The position numbers were made by a program, and so were the translations under genes. A model generated the notes under the pieces. The model was given only the letters and a program-made list of their open reading frames with translations. It was not told where the DNA came from and did no database searches. DNA of 10,822 nucleotides from CAYGWP01 sp964353455 (GTDB lineage: Bacteria > Planctomycetota > Phycisphaerae > FEN-1346): positions 1-10,822 of the forward strand of contig CAYGWP010000484.1 of the NCBI GenBank assembly GCA_964353455.1, read 5' to 3'. This document shows positions 1 to 6,224 of this stretch, piece after piece. The stretch's first letter is position 1. Every line of letters begins with the position of its first letter.

Positions 1-174
1 GTGGCCGACCTGGTGCCAGCGGTAGGAGAACGCCGCTGCAGCCGCCAGGAACCCCGCGGCGAAGAGCCCGCGCCCGACCCTCTTGAAGCCGGCTGCAAGG
101 CCGAGGAACGCCAGCCCGTCCGCCGCCATGGCCGCGTAGACGAGGCATCCGAGCGGGTTCAGCCTAAGCACCAT
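1..174 (-). CDS. ccsA: CcsA/ResC-type cytochrome c biogenesis protein, N-terminal 58 codons (cut by window edge)
   Basis: Only the first 58 codons are inside the window; the gene runs off its left end. The translation starts MVLRLNPLGCLVYAAMAADG, continues with two hydrophobic stretches (about residues 9-30 and 37-50), and ends with YRWHQVGH. An aromatic-Arg-Trp followed by a Gly-His just after the second membrane segment is the pattern that leads into the PLSN-type loop in CcsA/ResC proteins. These proteins form, with ResB, the System II complex that moves haem across the membrane and ligates it to apocytochrome c. The ATG lies inside the end of resB, overlapping it by 11 bases with the resB TAG at 164-166, so the two are probably translationally coupled. 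The conserved WWD haem-binding motif would lie outside the window, so the assignment rests on the N-terminus and the resB neighbour. Confidence 0.8.
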   Translation of the reverse strand, partial: MVLRLNPLGCLVYAAMAADGLAFLGLAAGFKRVGRGLFAAGFLAAAAAFSYRWHQVGH

Positions 175-1291
175 GGCCCCCTCGCGTCCGGATAAACGCC
201 ACGACGGACCGCCCCCAGAACTGCCAGAACGTCCCCGTCACGAGGAGGAAGAACCCCAGGTAAACGGCCGCAAGGCCGGAATCCGAGACGACCTGGAGGA
301 CCGTGTACTGTTCGGCATGAGTATCATATGAATGCTGATAGAAATGGTATCCGCCGTAGTGGAGGGGGTCGTTCACCTCGATCGTCTTGGCGGCGAGGCG
401 CCGGCCCCGGGCGTCGCGGACGACGACGTCGCTTTTATACGCCTTGACGGCGCCGGCCGGCCGCGCGAGGTAAAGGTCCGGCCCCTCCACCTCCCCGCCG
501 TGCGGCGAGACGTTATGGATGAAGTAGCCGAGCGGCAGCCGCGCCTGGTCGGCGCCGGGCTCCGGGATGAGCCAGAACCGCCGCTCGCGGCCTTCGAGCG
601 AAAGGAGGACCGCCATCGCGGGCACGTCCGACTTCGGGTCGGCCTCCGCCCCGCCGCCCTCGGCCGGGCGGGCACGCTCGATGTACTGGAGCACCGTGAG
701 GCGCACCGGCGTGAACGGAACCGCCGTCTCCTCGCCCACCTTCCACGGAATGGCCATCTGGTGCTCGGGCCTCTCGGCCGTGGCCGGGGCGACCGTGACG
801 AGGAACCACGGTTTCCCCTCATCCGGGTAATACTCGATCCAGAAATCCTTGAGGTAGATGCTGAATGGGAGCGTGGCGATCTCGGTCCGCGCGCCGCCGT
901 TGAAGATGCGGTCCTCTTCCTCGCCGCGGCCGATAAGCATGAGGCCCTGGGGGACATTCTGGACGCCGAGCAACGCGGTCCGGAGTTCGTGGCCCTTGAC
1001 GGACCCCCACATGGCGCCGCCGAGGACCAGGATCGTCCCCAGGTGCATCGCCATGCCGCCGGGGCCGGGCAGCCGCCGGTTGCCGGAACCGAGCGCGGCC
1101 CTCAGCACCCAGAAGAGAAACGTTGCAAAGTAAAGGGCGGCCAGGCCGAACCAGAAGACGATGAGGGGCGGGGAGTTGAAGAGTTCCCTGGCCCCGTTTG
1201 CGCCCAGGAATGCGCCGATAATGGAAAGGACGGCCATCAGAAAGATGGCCGCCAGGACCGCCCAGAGTATCGCCAGGCGCAGGGCTTTCAT
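164..1291 (-). CDS. resB: ResB-like System II cytochrome c biogenesis membrane protein
   Basis: The 375-residue product matches the ResB/Ccs1 family. Three membrane segments lie near residues 7-30, 43-67 and 79-96, then a large extracytoplasmic domain (about 100-335), then a last membrane segment near 339-358. Diagnostic features are a His in the third segment (H83, context GMAMHLGTILVL) and the signature EVNDPLHYGGYHFYQHSYD at 305-323, followed by SDSGLAAVYLGFFLL. ResB works with CcsA/ResC to deliver reduced haem to apocytochrome c on the outer face of the membrane. The length suits the shorter ResB subtype. The ATG at 1291 has only a weak upstream purine stretch (GGTGA directly abutting it) and a possible promoter close enough to give a near-leaderless message. 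It is transcribed away from the haem-synthesis genes and overlaps ccsA downstream. Family assignment is firm; the exact start is less so. Confidence 0.92.
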   Translation of the reverse strand: MKALRLAILWAVLAAIFLMAVLSIIGAFLGANGARELFNSPPLIVFWFGLAALYFATFLFWVLRAALGSGNRRLPGPGGMAMHLGTILVLGGAMWGSVKGHELRTALLGVQNVPQGLMLIGRGEEEDRIFNGGARTEIATLPFSIYLKDFWIEYYPDEGKPWFLVTVAPATAERPEHQMAIPWKVGEETAVPFTPVRLTVLQYIERARPAEGGGAEADPKSDVPAMAVLLSLEGRERRFWLIPEPGADQARLPLGYFIHNVSPHGGEVEGPDLYLARPAGAVKAYKSDVVVRDARGRRLAAKTIEVNDPLHYGGYHFYQHSYDTHAEQYTVLQVVSDSGLAAVYLGFFLLVTGTFWQFWGRSVVAFIRTRGGHGA

Positions 1292-1299
1292 TCACCGCA

Positions 1300-1328
1300 A
1301 TCTTAACGGCCCGGCGCGGCGGGGGCAA
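1300..1328 (-). promoter_or_regulatory. Candidate promoter for resB-ccsA
   Basis: On the minus strand, TTGCCC (1328-1323) and TAAGAT (1305-1300) are separated by exactly 17 bases and point at resB. The matches to TTGACA and TATAAT are partial. The implied start of transcription falls at or just before the resB ATG, so the message would be nearly leaderless, which agrees with the lack of a clear Shine-Dalgarno. This is a pattern match only. Confidence 0.3.
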
Positions 1329-1345
1329 CTGTCGTTCGCAATGCC

Positions 1346-1374
1346 TTATCTTCCGGCGGCCGCAATGATATAAT
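1346..1374 (+). promoter_or_regulatory. Extended -10 promoter for hemX-hemA
   Basis: The sequence TGATATAAT at 1366-1374 is a perfect extended -10 element (TGn plus TATAAT). It stands out in a very GC-rich background. A weak -35 (TTATCT, 1346-1351) sits 17 bases upstream; an extended -10 tolerates a poor -35. Transcription would start near 1381, leaving about 38 bases of leader before hemX with its own ribosome binding site. The position in the gap between divergent genes supports it. Confidence 0.6.
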
Positions 1375-1406
1375 CTCCTCGGCCTTTCGGCGCATATACC
1401 CCTGAT

Positions 1407-1412
1407 AAGGGA
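1407..1412 (+). promoter_or_regulatory. Ribosome binding site that sets the hemX start
   Basis: AAGGGA lies six bases upstream of the ATG at 1419. It would abut an alternative in-frame TTG at 1413, so it favours the ATG. Confidence 0.6.
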
Positions 1413-1418
1413 TTGATC

Positions 1419-2243
1419 ATGCTCTACGTGATTGATGTCGGGAACTGGGCGCTGCCGCTCCTGTACCTGGCGCTGCTCATTGACTACGGGGCCACGTTTT
1501 TCCTGCGGACGCGGACCCACAGCCGCAGCCCGTGGCTGCCGGCCGTCGTCGGCGTGCACGCGGCGTACCTGGTGCTGCGGGCAATCCACCAGGGGCAGCC
1601 GTCGCTGACGACGGCGCAGGAGATCGGCTCGCTGGTGGCATGGACGCTGGCGGCGGTCTATGCGGTGGTCGAGTTCACGGGGCGAGACCGCCGCAGCGGC
1701 GTGTTCGTGATGCTCCTGGTGTTCCTGTTCCAATACACATCTTCGATCTTCCTGGCGGCCGGGGCGGGCGCGGCGGTCGGTGCGGCCGAGGCGGAGGGCG
1801 GCTGGTCGCGCATGCACGTCCTGCCGGCGGTGGTGGCGTACACGGCGCTGGCCTTCTCGGCCATCTACGGAGTGCTTTACCTGGCGGCGCAGCGGGGGCT
1901 GAGGCATCACCGGTTCGGCGTGCTCTTCGACCGGCTGCCGCCGCTGGACCTCCTGGGTCGGATGACGTGGCACGCGCTGGTCATCGGGTTTATTTTCATG
2001 ACGATCACGATAGCGACCGGGCCGCTCATGTTCGCCGGGGGCGCCGCCGGCGGGGCGTCGCCGCTGGCGAACCCGAAGATTCTGAGCAAGATCATCACGG
2101 GCAGCGCGGCATGGATCATATACGCTGCGGCCATCGCGGGGCGGCTGGTCGGCAAGTGGCCGCCCGCCCGGACGGCCGCCATCGCCGCCGCAGGTTTCGT
2201 GGTCGTCCTGGCGCTCCTGGCGGCAAGCGCGATACTTTCGTGA
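1419..2243 (+). CDS. hemX: HemX-like (CcsA-family) integral membrane protein
   Basis: The 274-residue, very hydrophobic protein has about eight membrane segments and belongs to the cytochrome c assembly (CcsA/HemX) fold. Recognisable parts are HVLPAVVAYTALAFSAIYGVL around 133-153 with H133, the RLPPLDLLGRMTWHALVIGF stretch at 172-191 with H185, and a final membrane pair. In true haem-handling CcsA proteins a Trp-rich WWD motif ending in WDPKE precedes the last segments. Here the equivalent stretch (about 205-222) is Gly/Ala-rich and keeps only NPK at 218-220. That fits the HemX subgroup, which sits next to hemA in many genomes; in Bacillus subtilis HemX lowers the amount of HemA protein. The gene ends six bases before hemA, so an operon is very likely. 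The ATG at 1419 was chosen over an in-frame TTG at 1413 because of the spacing to AAGGGA. A role in regulating HemA is inference from the family and position. Confidence 0.8.
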   Translation: MLYVIDVGNWALPLLYLALLIDYGATFFLRTRTHSRSPWLPAVVGVHAAYLVLRAIHQGQPSLTTAQEIGSLVAWTLAAVYAVVEFTGRDRRSGVFVMLLVFLFQYTSSIFLAAGAGAAVGAAEAEGGWSRMHVLPAVVAYTALAFSAIYGVLYLAAQRGLRHHRFGVLFDRLPPLDLLGRMTWHALVIGFIFMTITIATGPLMFAGGAAGGASPLANPKILSKIITGSAAWIIYAAAIAGRLVGKWPPARTAAIAAAGFVVVLALLAASAILS

Positions 2244-2249
2244 ACCATA

Positions 2250-3665
2250 ATGGCCGAACTCTCGATCATCGGCGTCAGTCATCGGACCGCACCGGTCGAG
2301 GTGCGCGAGCGGATCGCCCTCAGCGCCGACCAGGTGAGGCAACTCTTGCGGACCTTCCACTCCGAGCCGGCGCTCGAGGAATCGCTCCTCATCTCAACCT
2401 GCAACCGGACGGAACTCTACTCGCTCCCGCGGCCGGGCCACGATCCGCTCGCCTACTTCCTCGACCACGTCGCACGCATCAAGGGCGGGCCGGTGGCGGC
2501 CGAGCCGTCGGTCTTCTATCGCCACGACGGGCATGCGGCCGCGCGCCACCTCTTTCGCGTGGCGGCCGCCCTCGATTCGCAGATCGTCGGCGAACACCAG
2601 ATCCTCGGGCAGGTGAAGGATGCGTACCGCGCGGCCGTCGAGGCGCGGACCGCCGGCTTCCTCCTCAACCGGCTCTTCCACTGGTCGTTCCGCGTGGGAA
2701 AGCGGGTGCAGACCGAGACGGAGTTGGGCCGCGGGGCGGCGGGCATCGCCCCTGCGGCCGTGGACCTGGCCCGGCACATCTTCTCGACGCTTGAGGGCAA
2801 GACCGCGCTGCTCATCGGCGCCGGGCAGACCGCCGAGTGCGCCGCCCGGTCGCTCGTTGCGGCCGGTGCCGCGCGGCTGATCGTCGCCAACCGGACGCTC
2901 TGCCGCGCCCAGCAACTGGCGTACGACCTCGTGCACAAGCCGCCCGATGTCGCGTGCGGCCCGGAGGGCGAGACTTGCGTGGATGACGGCGGCGAAGGGC
3001 CTGCCACCTGCCCCGCCCTGCTCGCCGAAACCGGCGGCGATGCGGCGCCGGCGTCCGCGACCAAAGGGCAGCCGCAGACCGAGGGCGTCGGCCTGGAGGA
3101 CCTTCCCGCCGTCCTGCCGCGCGCCGACCTCGTCATCGCCTCCACGGGGTCGCCGGAGCCGGTGCTCGGGCTGGAGGCCGTGGCGGAGTCGCTCGGGCGG
3201 CGCGACCGGCCGCTCTTCATCGTCGATATCGCCGTCCCGCGAGACGTGGACGCACGCATCGCCGAATTGGATAATGTATTCCTCTACAACATTGATGACC
3301 TTGACCGCCTGGTCGAGCGGAACCTGGAGCGGCGGCGCCAGGAGATTCCGCGGGCCGAGGCAATCGTCGAGGACGAACTGCGGGAGTTCGTCGCCTGGCA
3401 GGCGTCGCTACAGGCGGCCCCCGCCATCAAACTGCTGACCGAGTTCCTGGAGGGCCTGCGCCAGGCGCACGTCGAGCGATACGCCGGCAAGTTCTCCGAC
3501 GCCGACCGCGAACAACTCCGGCGATTCGCCCAGACCCTCGGCAACCAGTTCCTCCACAAACCGCTGGAGTACCTGCGGCAGATGTCGGAGAACGGCGCAA
3601 CCGGCGAAACCCTGGCCACCGTCGAACTCGTCAAACGCCTCTTCGGCCTCGATAAGCCGAAGTAA
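2250..3665 (+). CDS. hemA: Glutamyl-tRNA reductase
   Basis: This enzyme reduces glutamyl-tRNA(Glu) with NADPH to glutamate-1-semialdehyde, the first committed step of C5-pathway tetrapyrrole synthesis. The 471-residue protein shows all three domains. The catalytic domain contains SHRTAPVEVRERIALS (10-25), STCNRTELYS with the nucleophilic Cys51, and the DSQIVGEHQILGQVKDAY block (109-126). The NADPH domain has a GAGQTA nucleotide loop (190-195), ANRT (213-216), ASTGSPEPV and IVDIAVPRDVD. The dimerisation helix domain runs from about 350 to the end. The usual length is nearer 420. The excess is mainly a low-complexity segment at about 229-281, inside the NADPH domain between LAYDL and GLEDLPAVL, with cysteines at 236, 243 and 254. 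The reading frame and all flanking motifs are intact, so the enzyme is probably functional. It starts six bases after hemX and has no strong ribosome binding site, consistent with coupling. A hairpin follows the stop codon. Confidence 0.96.
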   Translation: MAELSIIGVSHRTAPVEVRERIALSADQVRQLLRTFHSEPALEESLLISTCNRTELYSLPRPGHDPLAYFLDHVARIKGGPVAAEPSVFYRHDGHAAARHLFRVAAALDSQIVGEHQILGQVKDAYRAAVEARTAGFLLNRLFHWSFRVGKRVQTETELGRGAAGIAPAAVDLARHIFSTLEGKTALLIGAGQTAECAARSLVAAGAARLIVANRTLCRAQQLAYDLVHKPPDVACGPEGETCVDDGGEGPATCPALLAETGGDAAPASATKGQPQTEGVGLEDLPAVLPRADLVIASTGSPEPVLGLEAVAESLGRRDRPLFIVDIAVPRDVDARIAELDNVFLYNIDDLDRLVERNLERRRQEIPRAEAIVEDELREFVAWQASLQAAPAIKLLTEFLEGLRQAHVERYAGKFSDADREQLRRFAQTLGNQFLHKPLEYLRQMSENGATGETLATVELVKRLFGLDKPK

Positions 3666-3676
3666 AACCATAGTTA

Positions 3677-3700
3677 GCCCCCGGTGAATACACCGGGGGC
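3677..3700 (+). terminator. Strong hairpin after hemA, probable terminator
   Basis: GCCCCCGGTG (3677-3686) and CACCGGGGGC (3691-3700) form a perfect ten-base-pair stem around an AATA loop, 12 bases after the hemA stop codon. The following ATTATCA is not a true T tract, so intrinsic termination may be incomplete. The hairpin could equally protect the 3' end of the hemX-hemA message or attenuate read-through into ahbC. No gene lies between hemA and ahbC (3666-3757). Confidence 0.55.
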
Positions 3701-3715
3701 ATTATCAGCCGGGGC

Positions 3716-3744
3716 TACACAAACATCGCCGGCGCCGCGATAAT
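3716..3744 (+). promoter_or_regulatory. Candidate promoter for ahbC-ahbD
   Basis: TACACA (3716-3721; four of six match TTGACA) and GATAAT (3739-3744; five of six match TATAAT) are 17 bases apart. They lie just after the hemA terminator-like hairpin and before ahbC. The expected start of transcription, about 3751, leaves only a very short leader. This is a pattern match that suggests ahbCD can be expressed separately from hemXA. Confidence 0.4.
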
Positions 3745-3757
3745 TCTTGAGTGACCC

Positions 3758-4951
3758 ATGATCGGAATATCCAAACTATACTGCGGCACGGTTGAACCGG
3801 GCGACGTGCTCCGCTACGGCTCCGAGAGCAAGCGCCTGCCGAGCCACCTTCTTCAGTTCTCGGCCGACAAGAAGCCCGTCGTCGTGTGGAACTGCACCCG
3901 CCGGTGCAACCTGCGGTGCGTCCACTGCTACAGCCAGTCTGAGGACCGCTCGTACGAGGGGGAACTCTCGACCGACGAGGGCCTCGCGATGATTGAGGAC
4001 CTGGCGCGCTTCGGCGCGCCGGTCGTGCTCTTTTCGGGCGGCGAGCCGCTCCTGAGGCCCGACCTGGAGACACTCATCGGCCGGGCCGTCTCGCTCGGGA
4101 TGCGGGCGGTCATATCGACCAACGGCACACTTATCACCGAGCGGGTGGCCGAGCGCCTGAAGGGCGCCTCCTTGAGTTACGTCGGCGTCTCGCTCGACGG
4201 AATGCGCAGCGCGAACGACCGGTTCCGCGGCATCGCCGGGGCCTTCGACCGCGCCCTGGCCAGCATACGCAACTGCCGCAAGGCCGGCGTCAAGGTGGGC
4301 CTGCGGTTTACGATCACGCGCCGGAACGCATCAGAGGTCGATGATATCTTCTCGCTCCTCCGCGATGAGAACGTGCCGCGCGCCTGCTTCTATCACCTGG
4401 TGTACGCGGGGCGCGCGAGCGCGCTGATGAGCGAAGACCTGGACCACGATGAGACGCGCCGAATCGTCGATAAGATCATCGACCGCACCGCGGAACTCCA
4501 CGCGCATGGCCGCCCCGCCGAGGTGCTCACCGTAGATAACCACGCCGACGGGCCGTACCTGTACCTCAGGATGCTCCGCGAAGGCAGCCCGCGGGCAGAG
4601 GACGTGCTTAAACTGCTCAAAATGAACCGCGGCAACTCGTCAGGCAGCGGCATCGGATGCGTAAGTTGGGACGGCTCGGTCCACGCCGACCAGTTCTGGC
4701 GCCACGTGTCGTTCGGAAACGTCCGTGAGCGCCCCTTCTCCGAGATCTGGATGGACGTGTCGAACCCCCTGATGGCGCAACTGAAGGACAAGCGGCCGCA
4801 TCTGAAGGGCCGCTGCGCCGTATGCCGATTCCTCGATATCTGCGGCGGGAACTTCCGCGCACGCGCAGAGGCCGCCACGGGCGACCTCTGGGCGCCCGAC
4901 CCGGCCTGCTACCTCACGGACGATGAAATCCGCACCGTCGCCGAGCCGTAA
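3758..4951 (+). CDS. ahbC: Radical SAM/SPASM protein, AhbC-type 12,18-didecarboxysiroheme deacetylase (NirJ1-like)
   Basis: The 397-residue protein starts MIGISKLYCGTVEPGDVLRY and has LPSHLLQFSADKKPVVVWN at 27-45, the characteristic N-terminus of the AhbC/NirJ1 family. The radical SAM cluster motif is C50-x3-C54-x2-C57 (CNLRCVHCY), followed by FSGGEPLLRPD for SAM binding. The SPASM region at the C-terminus shows C301 (GCVSWDG), then C353-x2-C356-x5-C362 and C384, which would hold an auxiliary iron-sulfur cluster. In the alternative haem pathway AhbC removes two acetate side chains from 12,18-didecarboxysiroheme, leaving methyl groups and giving Fe-coproporphyrin III. Identity as AhbC rather than the haem d1 enzyme NirJ is inferred from the adjoining AhbD-like gene, from hemA upstream and from the lack of nir genes in view. 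No obvious Shine-Dalgarno precedes the ATG. The 3' end may overlap the ahbD start. Confidence 0.88.
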   Translation: MIGISKLYCGTVEPGDVLRYGSESKRLPSHLLQFSADKKPVVVWNCTRRCNLRCVHCYSQSEDRSYEGELSTDEGLAMIEDLARFGAPVVLFSGGEPLLRPDLETLIGRAVSLGMRAVISTNGTLITERVAERLKGASLSYVGVSLDGMRSANDRFRGIAGAFDRALASIRNCRKAGVKVGLRFTITRRNASEVDDIFSLLRDENVPRACFYHLVYAGRASALMSEDLDHDETRRIVDKIIDRTAELHAHGRPAEVLTVDNHADGPYLYLRMLREGSPRAEDVLKLLKMNRGNSSGSGIGCVSWDGSVHADQFWRHVSFGNVRERPFSEIWMDVSNPLMAQLKDKRPHLKGRCAVCRFLDICGGNFRARAEAATGDLWAPDPACYLTDDEIRTVAEP

Positions 4952-6140
4952 GAGAAGGAAATCCTTGCCGAAATCACGAACCAGCGCCGATCCGTCGCCG
5001 CCGCGCCTTATCGCGTGGGAAGTAACGCGCTCATGCCCGCTTGCATGCAAGCACTGCCGCGCGGCCGCCCGGCCGGCGCCGTATCCGGGCGAGTTGACGA
5101 CCGAGGAGGGCTTCCGCCTCCTCGATAACACCGCCTCGTTCGCCAAGCCCACGATCATCCTGACGGGCGGCGAACCGATGCTGCGGCCCGACATCTACGA
5201 CCTGGCCGGGCACGCCCGCAAACTCGGCCTGCCTGTCGTCATGGCCCCCTGCGGGCTGCTCGTGGATGATGCTTCCGCCGCGCGGATGATCGAGGCGGGC
5301 ATCTCATGCATCTCGATATCTATCGACGGGGCGACGGCGGCGTCGCACGATGCGTTCCGCAGCGTCGCGGGGGCTCTTGACGGGGCCGTGCGCGGCATCC
5401 AGGCCGCCCGCCGCGCAGGCCTCGAGTTCCAGATCAACACGACCGTCACCCGCCATAACCTGGCGGAACTGCCGGCCATCCTCGACTTGGCAGTCAGCCT
5501 CGAGGCCGCCCTCTGGAACCCGTTCCTCCTCGTGCCGACCGGCCGCGGCAAGGAACTGGCGGACCAGGAGATCTCCCCCGCCGATTACGAGAAGACCCTG
5601 GCCTGGCTGGCCGACCAGTCTTCACGCGAGGACATCCGCATCCGCGTGACCTGCGCCCCGCATTACACGCGAATCTTGCACGCCCGCCGCGCGCAACAAA
5701 TTAGGGACAGTCACCTATTTAGTGACACGGGCAGCCCTGGCCAGGAGCGCGGCGGGTCGGGAGACCCGCCGCGCGGCCGCGAGGCCGGCGGCGAATCCGG
5801 CCTCGTCCCGCCGCACCAGCATCCCGGCGCCAAGATCGGCGCGAAGGGGTGCATGGGCGGCAAGGAATTCGCGTTTATCTCCCACGTGGGCAAAGTGCAG
5901 ATATGCGGATTTCTGGAAATTGAGTGCGGCGACCTCAGGCAGGAGGGCTTCGACTTCCGCAGAATCTGGCGCGATTCCGACGTCTTCCGCCGCATGCGCG
6001 ATGTGGACGGCTACCACGGCAAGTGCGGCGTGTGCGAATTCCGCCGCCTCTGCGGCGGCTGCCGCGCACGGGCCTTCGCCATGACCGGCGACGACCTTGC
6101 CGCCGAGCCGTTCTGCGTGTACGAGCCGCGCGGCGGCTGA
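4923..6140 (+). CDS. ahbD: Radical SAM/SPASM haem b synthase, AhbD-type
   Basis: AhbD converts Fe-coproporphyrin III to haem b by oxidative decarboxylation of two propionates to vinyl groups. The sequence matches: LIAWEVTRSC (29-38), the radical SAM motif C38-x3-C42-x2-C45, PYPGELTTEEGFRLLD, IILTGGEPMLRPDIYDL, SISIDGATAASHDAFR, FQINTTVTRHNL and LVPTGRGKELADQEISP. The C-terminal SPASM part has eight cysteines (C310, C328, C335, C368, C371, C377, C380, C398) in the order expected for two auxiliary clusters, including GKCGVCEFRRLCGGCRARA. Between TCAPHYTRILHARRAQQ and GCMGG the linker is about 30 residues longer than I expect for the family (about 260-300) and lies over a tandem-hairpin DNA segment; the frame stays open. 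The annotated ATG overlaps ahbC by 29 bases and gives a Lys/Arg-rich leader. A TTG at 4965 with a better ribosome binding site is a credible true start. Co-transcription with ahbC is very likely. Confidence 0.9.
   Translation: MKSAPSPSRKRRKSLPKSRTSADPSPPRLIAWEVTRSCPLACKHCRAAARPAPYPGELTTEEGFRLLDNTASFAKPTIILTGGEPMLRPDIYDLAGHARKLGLPVVMAPCGLLVDDASAARMIEAGISCISISIDGATAASHDAFRSVAGALDGAVRGIQAARRAGLEFQINTTVTRHNLAELPAILDLAVSLEAALWNPFLLVPTGRGKELADQEISPADYEKTLAWLADQSSREDIRIRVTCAPHYTRILHARRAQQIRDSHLFSDTGSPGQERGGSGDPPRGREAGGESGLVPPHQHPGAKIGAKGCMGGKEFAFISHVGKVQICGFLEIECGDLRQEGFDFRRIWRDSDVFRRMRDVDGYHGKCGVCEFRRLCGGCRARAFAMTGDDLAAEPFCVYEPRGG
4955..4960 (+). promoter_or_regulatory. Ribosome binding site pointing to an alternative ahbD start
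   Basis: AAGGAA lies directly after the ahbC stop codon and four bases before an in-frame TTG at 4965. That TTG would give a 391-residue AhbD without the basic leader. The upstream ATG at 4923 lacks a comparable site. The sequence therefore supports TTG initiation, but start-codon preference favours the ATG. Confidence 0.45.
5700..5806 (+). repeat. Hairpin-rich insertion inside ahbD, possible REP/MITE-like element
   Basis: Three inverted repeats follow one another. GTCAC/GTGAC lies at 5710-5726 with a seven-base loop. A perfect 12-base-pair stem GCGCGGCGGGTC/GACCCGCCGCGC lies at 5747-5758 and 5763-5774 with a GGGA loop. A nine-base-pair stem CGAGGCCGG/CCGGCCTCG lies at 5780-5788 and 5797-5805. 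A perfect palindrome CCTGGCCAGG sits at 5736-5745. The local TTAGGGACAGTCACCTATTT is AT-richer than its surroundings. From memory it resembles short sequences scattered near REP-associated transposases; I cannot confirm this here. The segment codes for a Gly/Pro/Arg-rich linker that the conserved AhbD core does not need. No transposase or clear target duplication is visible. Confidence 0.55.
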
Positions 6141-6224
6141 GATCTCTCGTCAACCCCCGGTTTTCGACTGGTGAACCCGCCCCGCGGCGCATAAGATTAC
6201 CCGCATAGACGCGGAGGTCCGGCG

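Noticed and set aside
332..1306. Long plus-strand open frame opposite resB
   Set aside because: It is exactly antisense to a gene with clear ResB motifs, is rich in Arg, Glu and Ala, has no recognisable domain and no ribosome binding site; it is a by-product of high GC.
819..2360. Long minus-strand open frame spanning the divergent promoter and hemX
   Set aside because: It crosses resB in another frame, the promoter region and hemX, with low-complexity Arg/Gln/Pro composition and no family resemblance.
1532..2794. Long plus-strand frame overlapping hemX and hemA
   Set aside because: Runs through two genes with firm family signatures in another frame; composition is Gly/Arg/Ala-rich and matches no family.
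5710..5774. Internal terminator ending ahbD early
   Set aside because: The frame continues through conserved SPASM cysteines to a normal end, and there is no T tract after the strong stem.
3758..6140. Haem d1 (NirJ) or ribosomally made peptide modification cluster
   Set aside because: No nir decarboxylase genes or small precursor peptide are seen nearby, and the second enzyme has AhbD-specific motifs such as SISIDG, LVPTGRGK and the CEFRRLCGGCRARA region.
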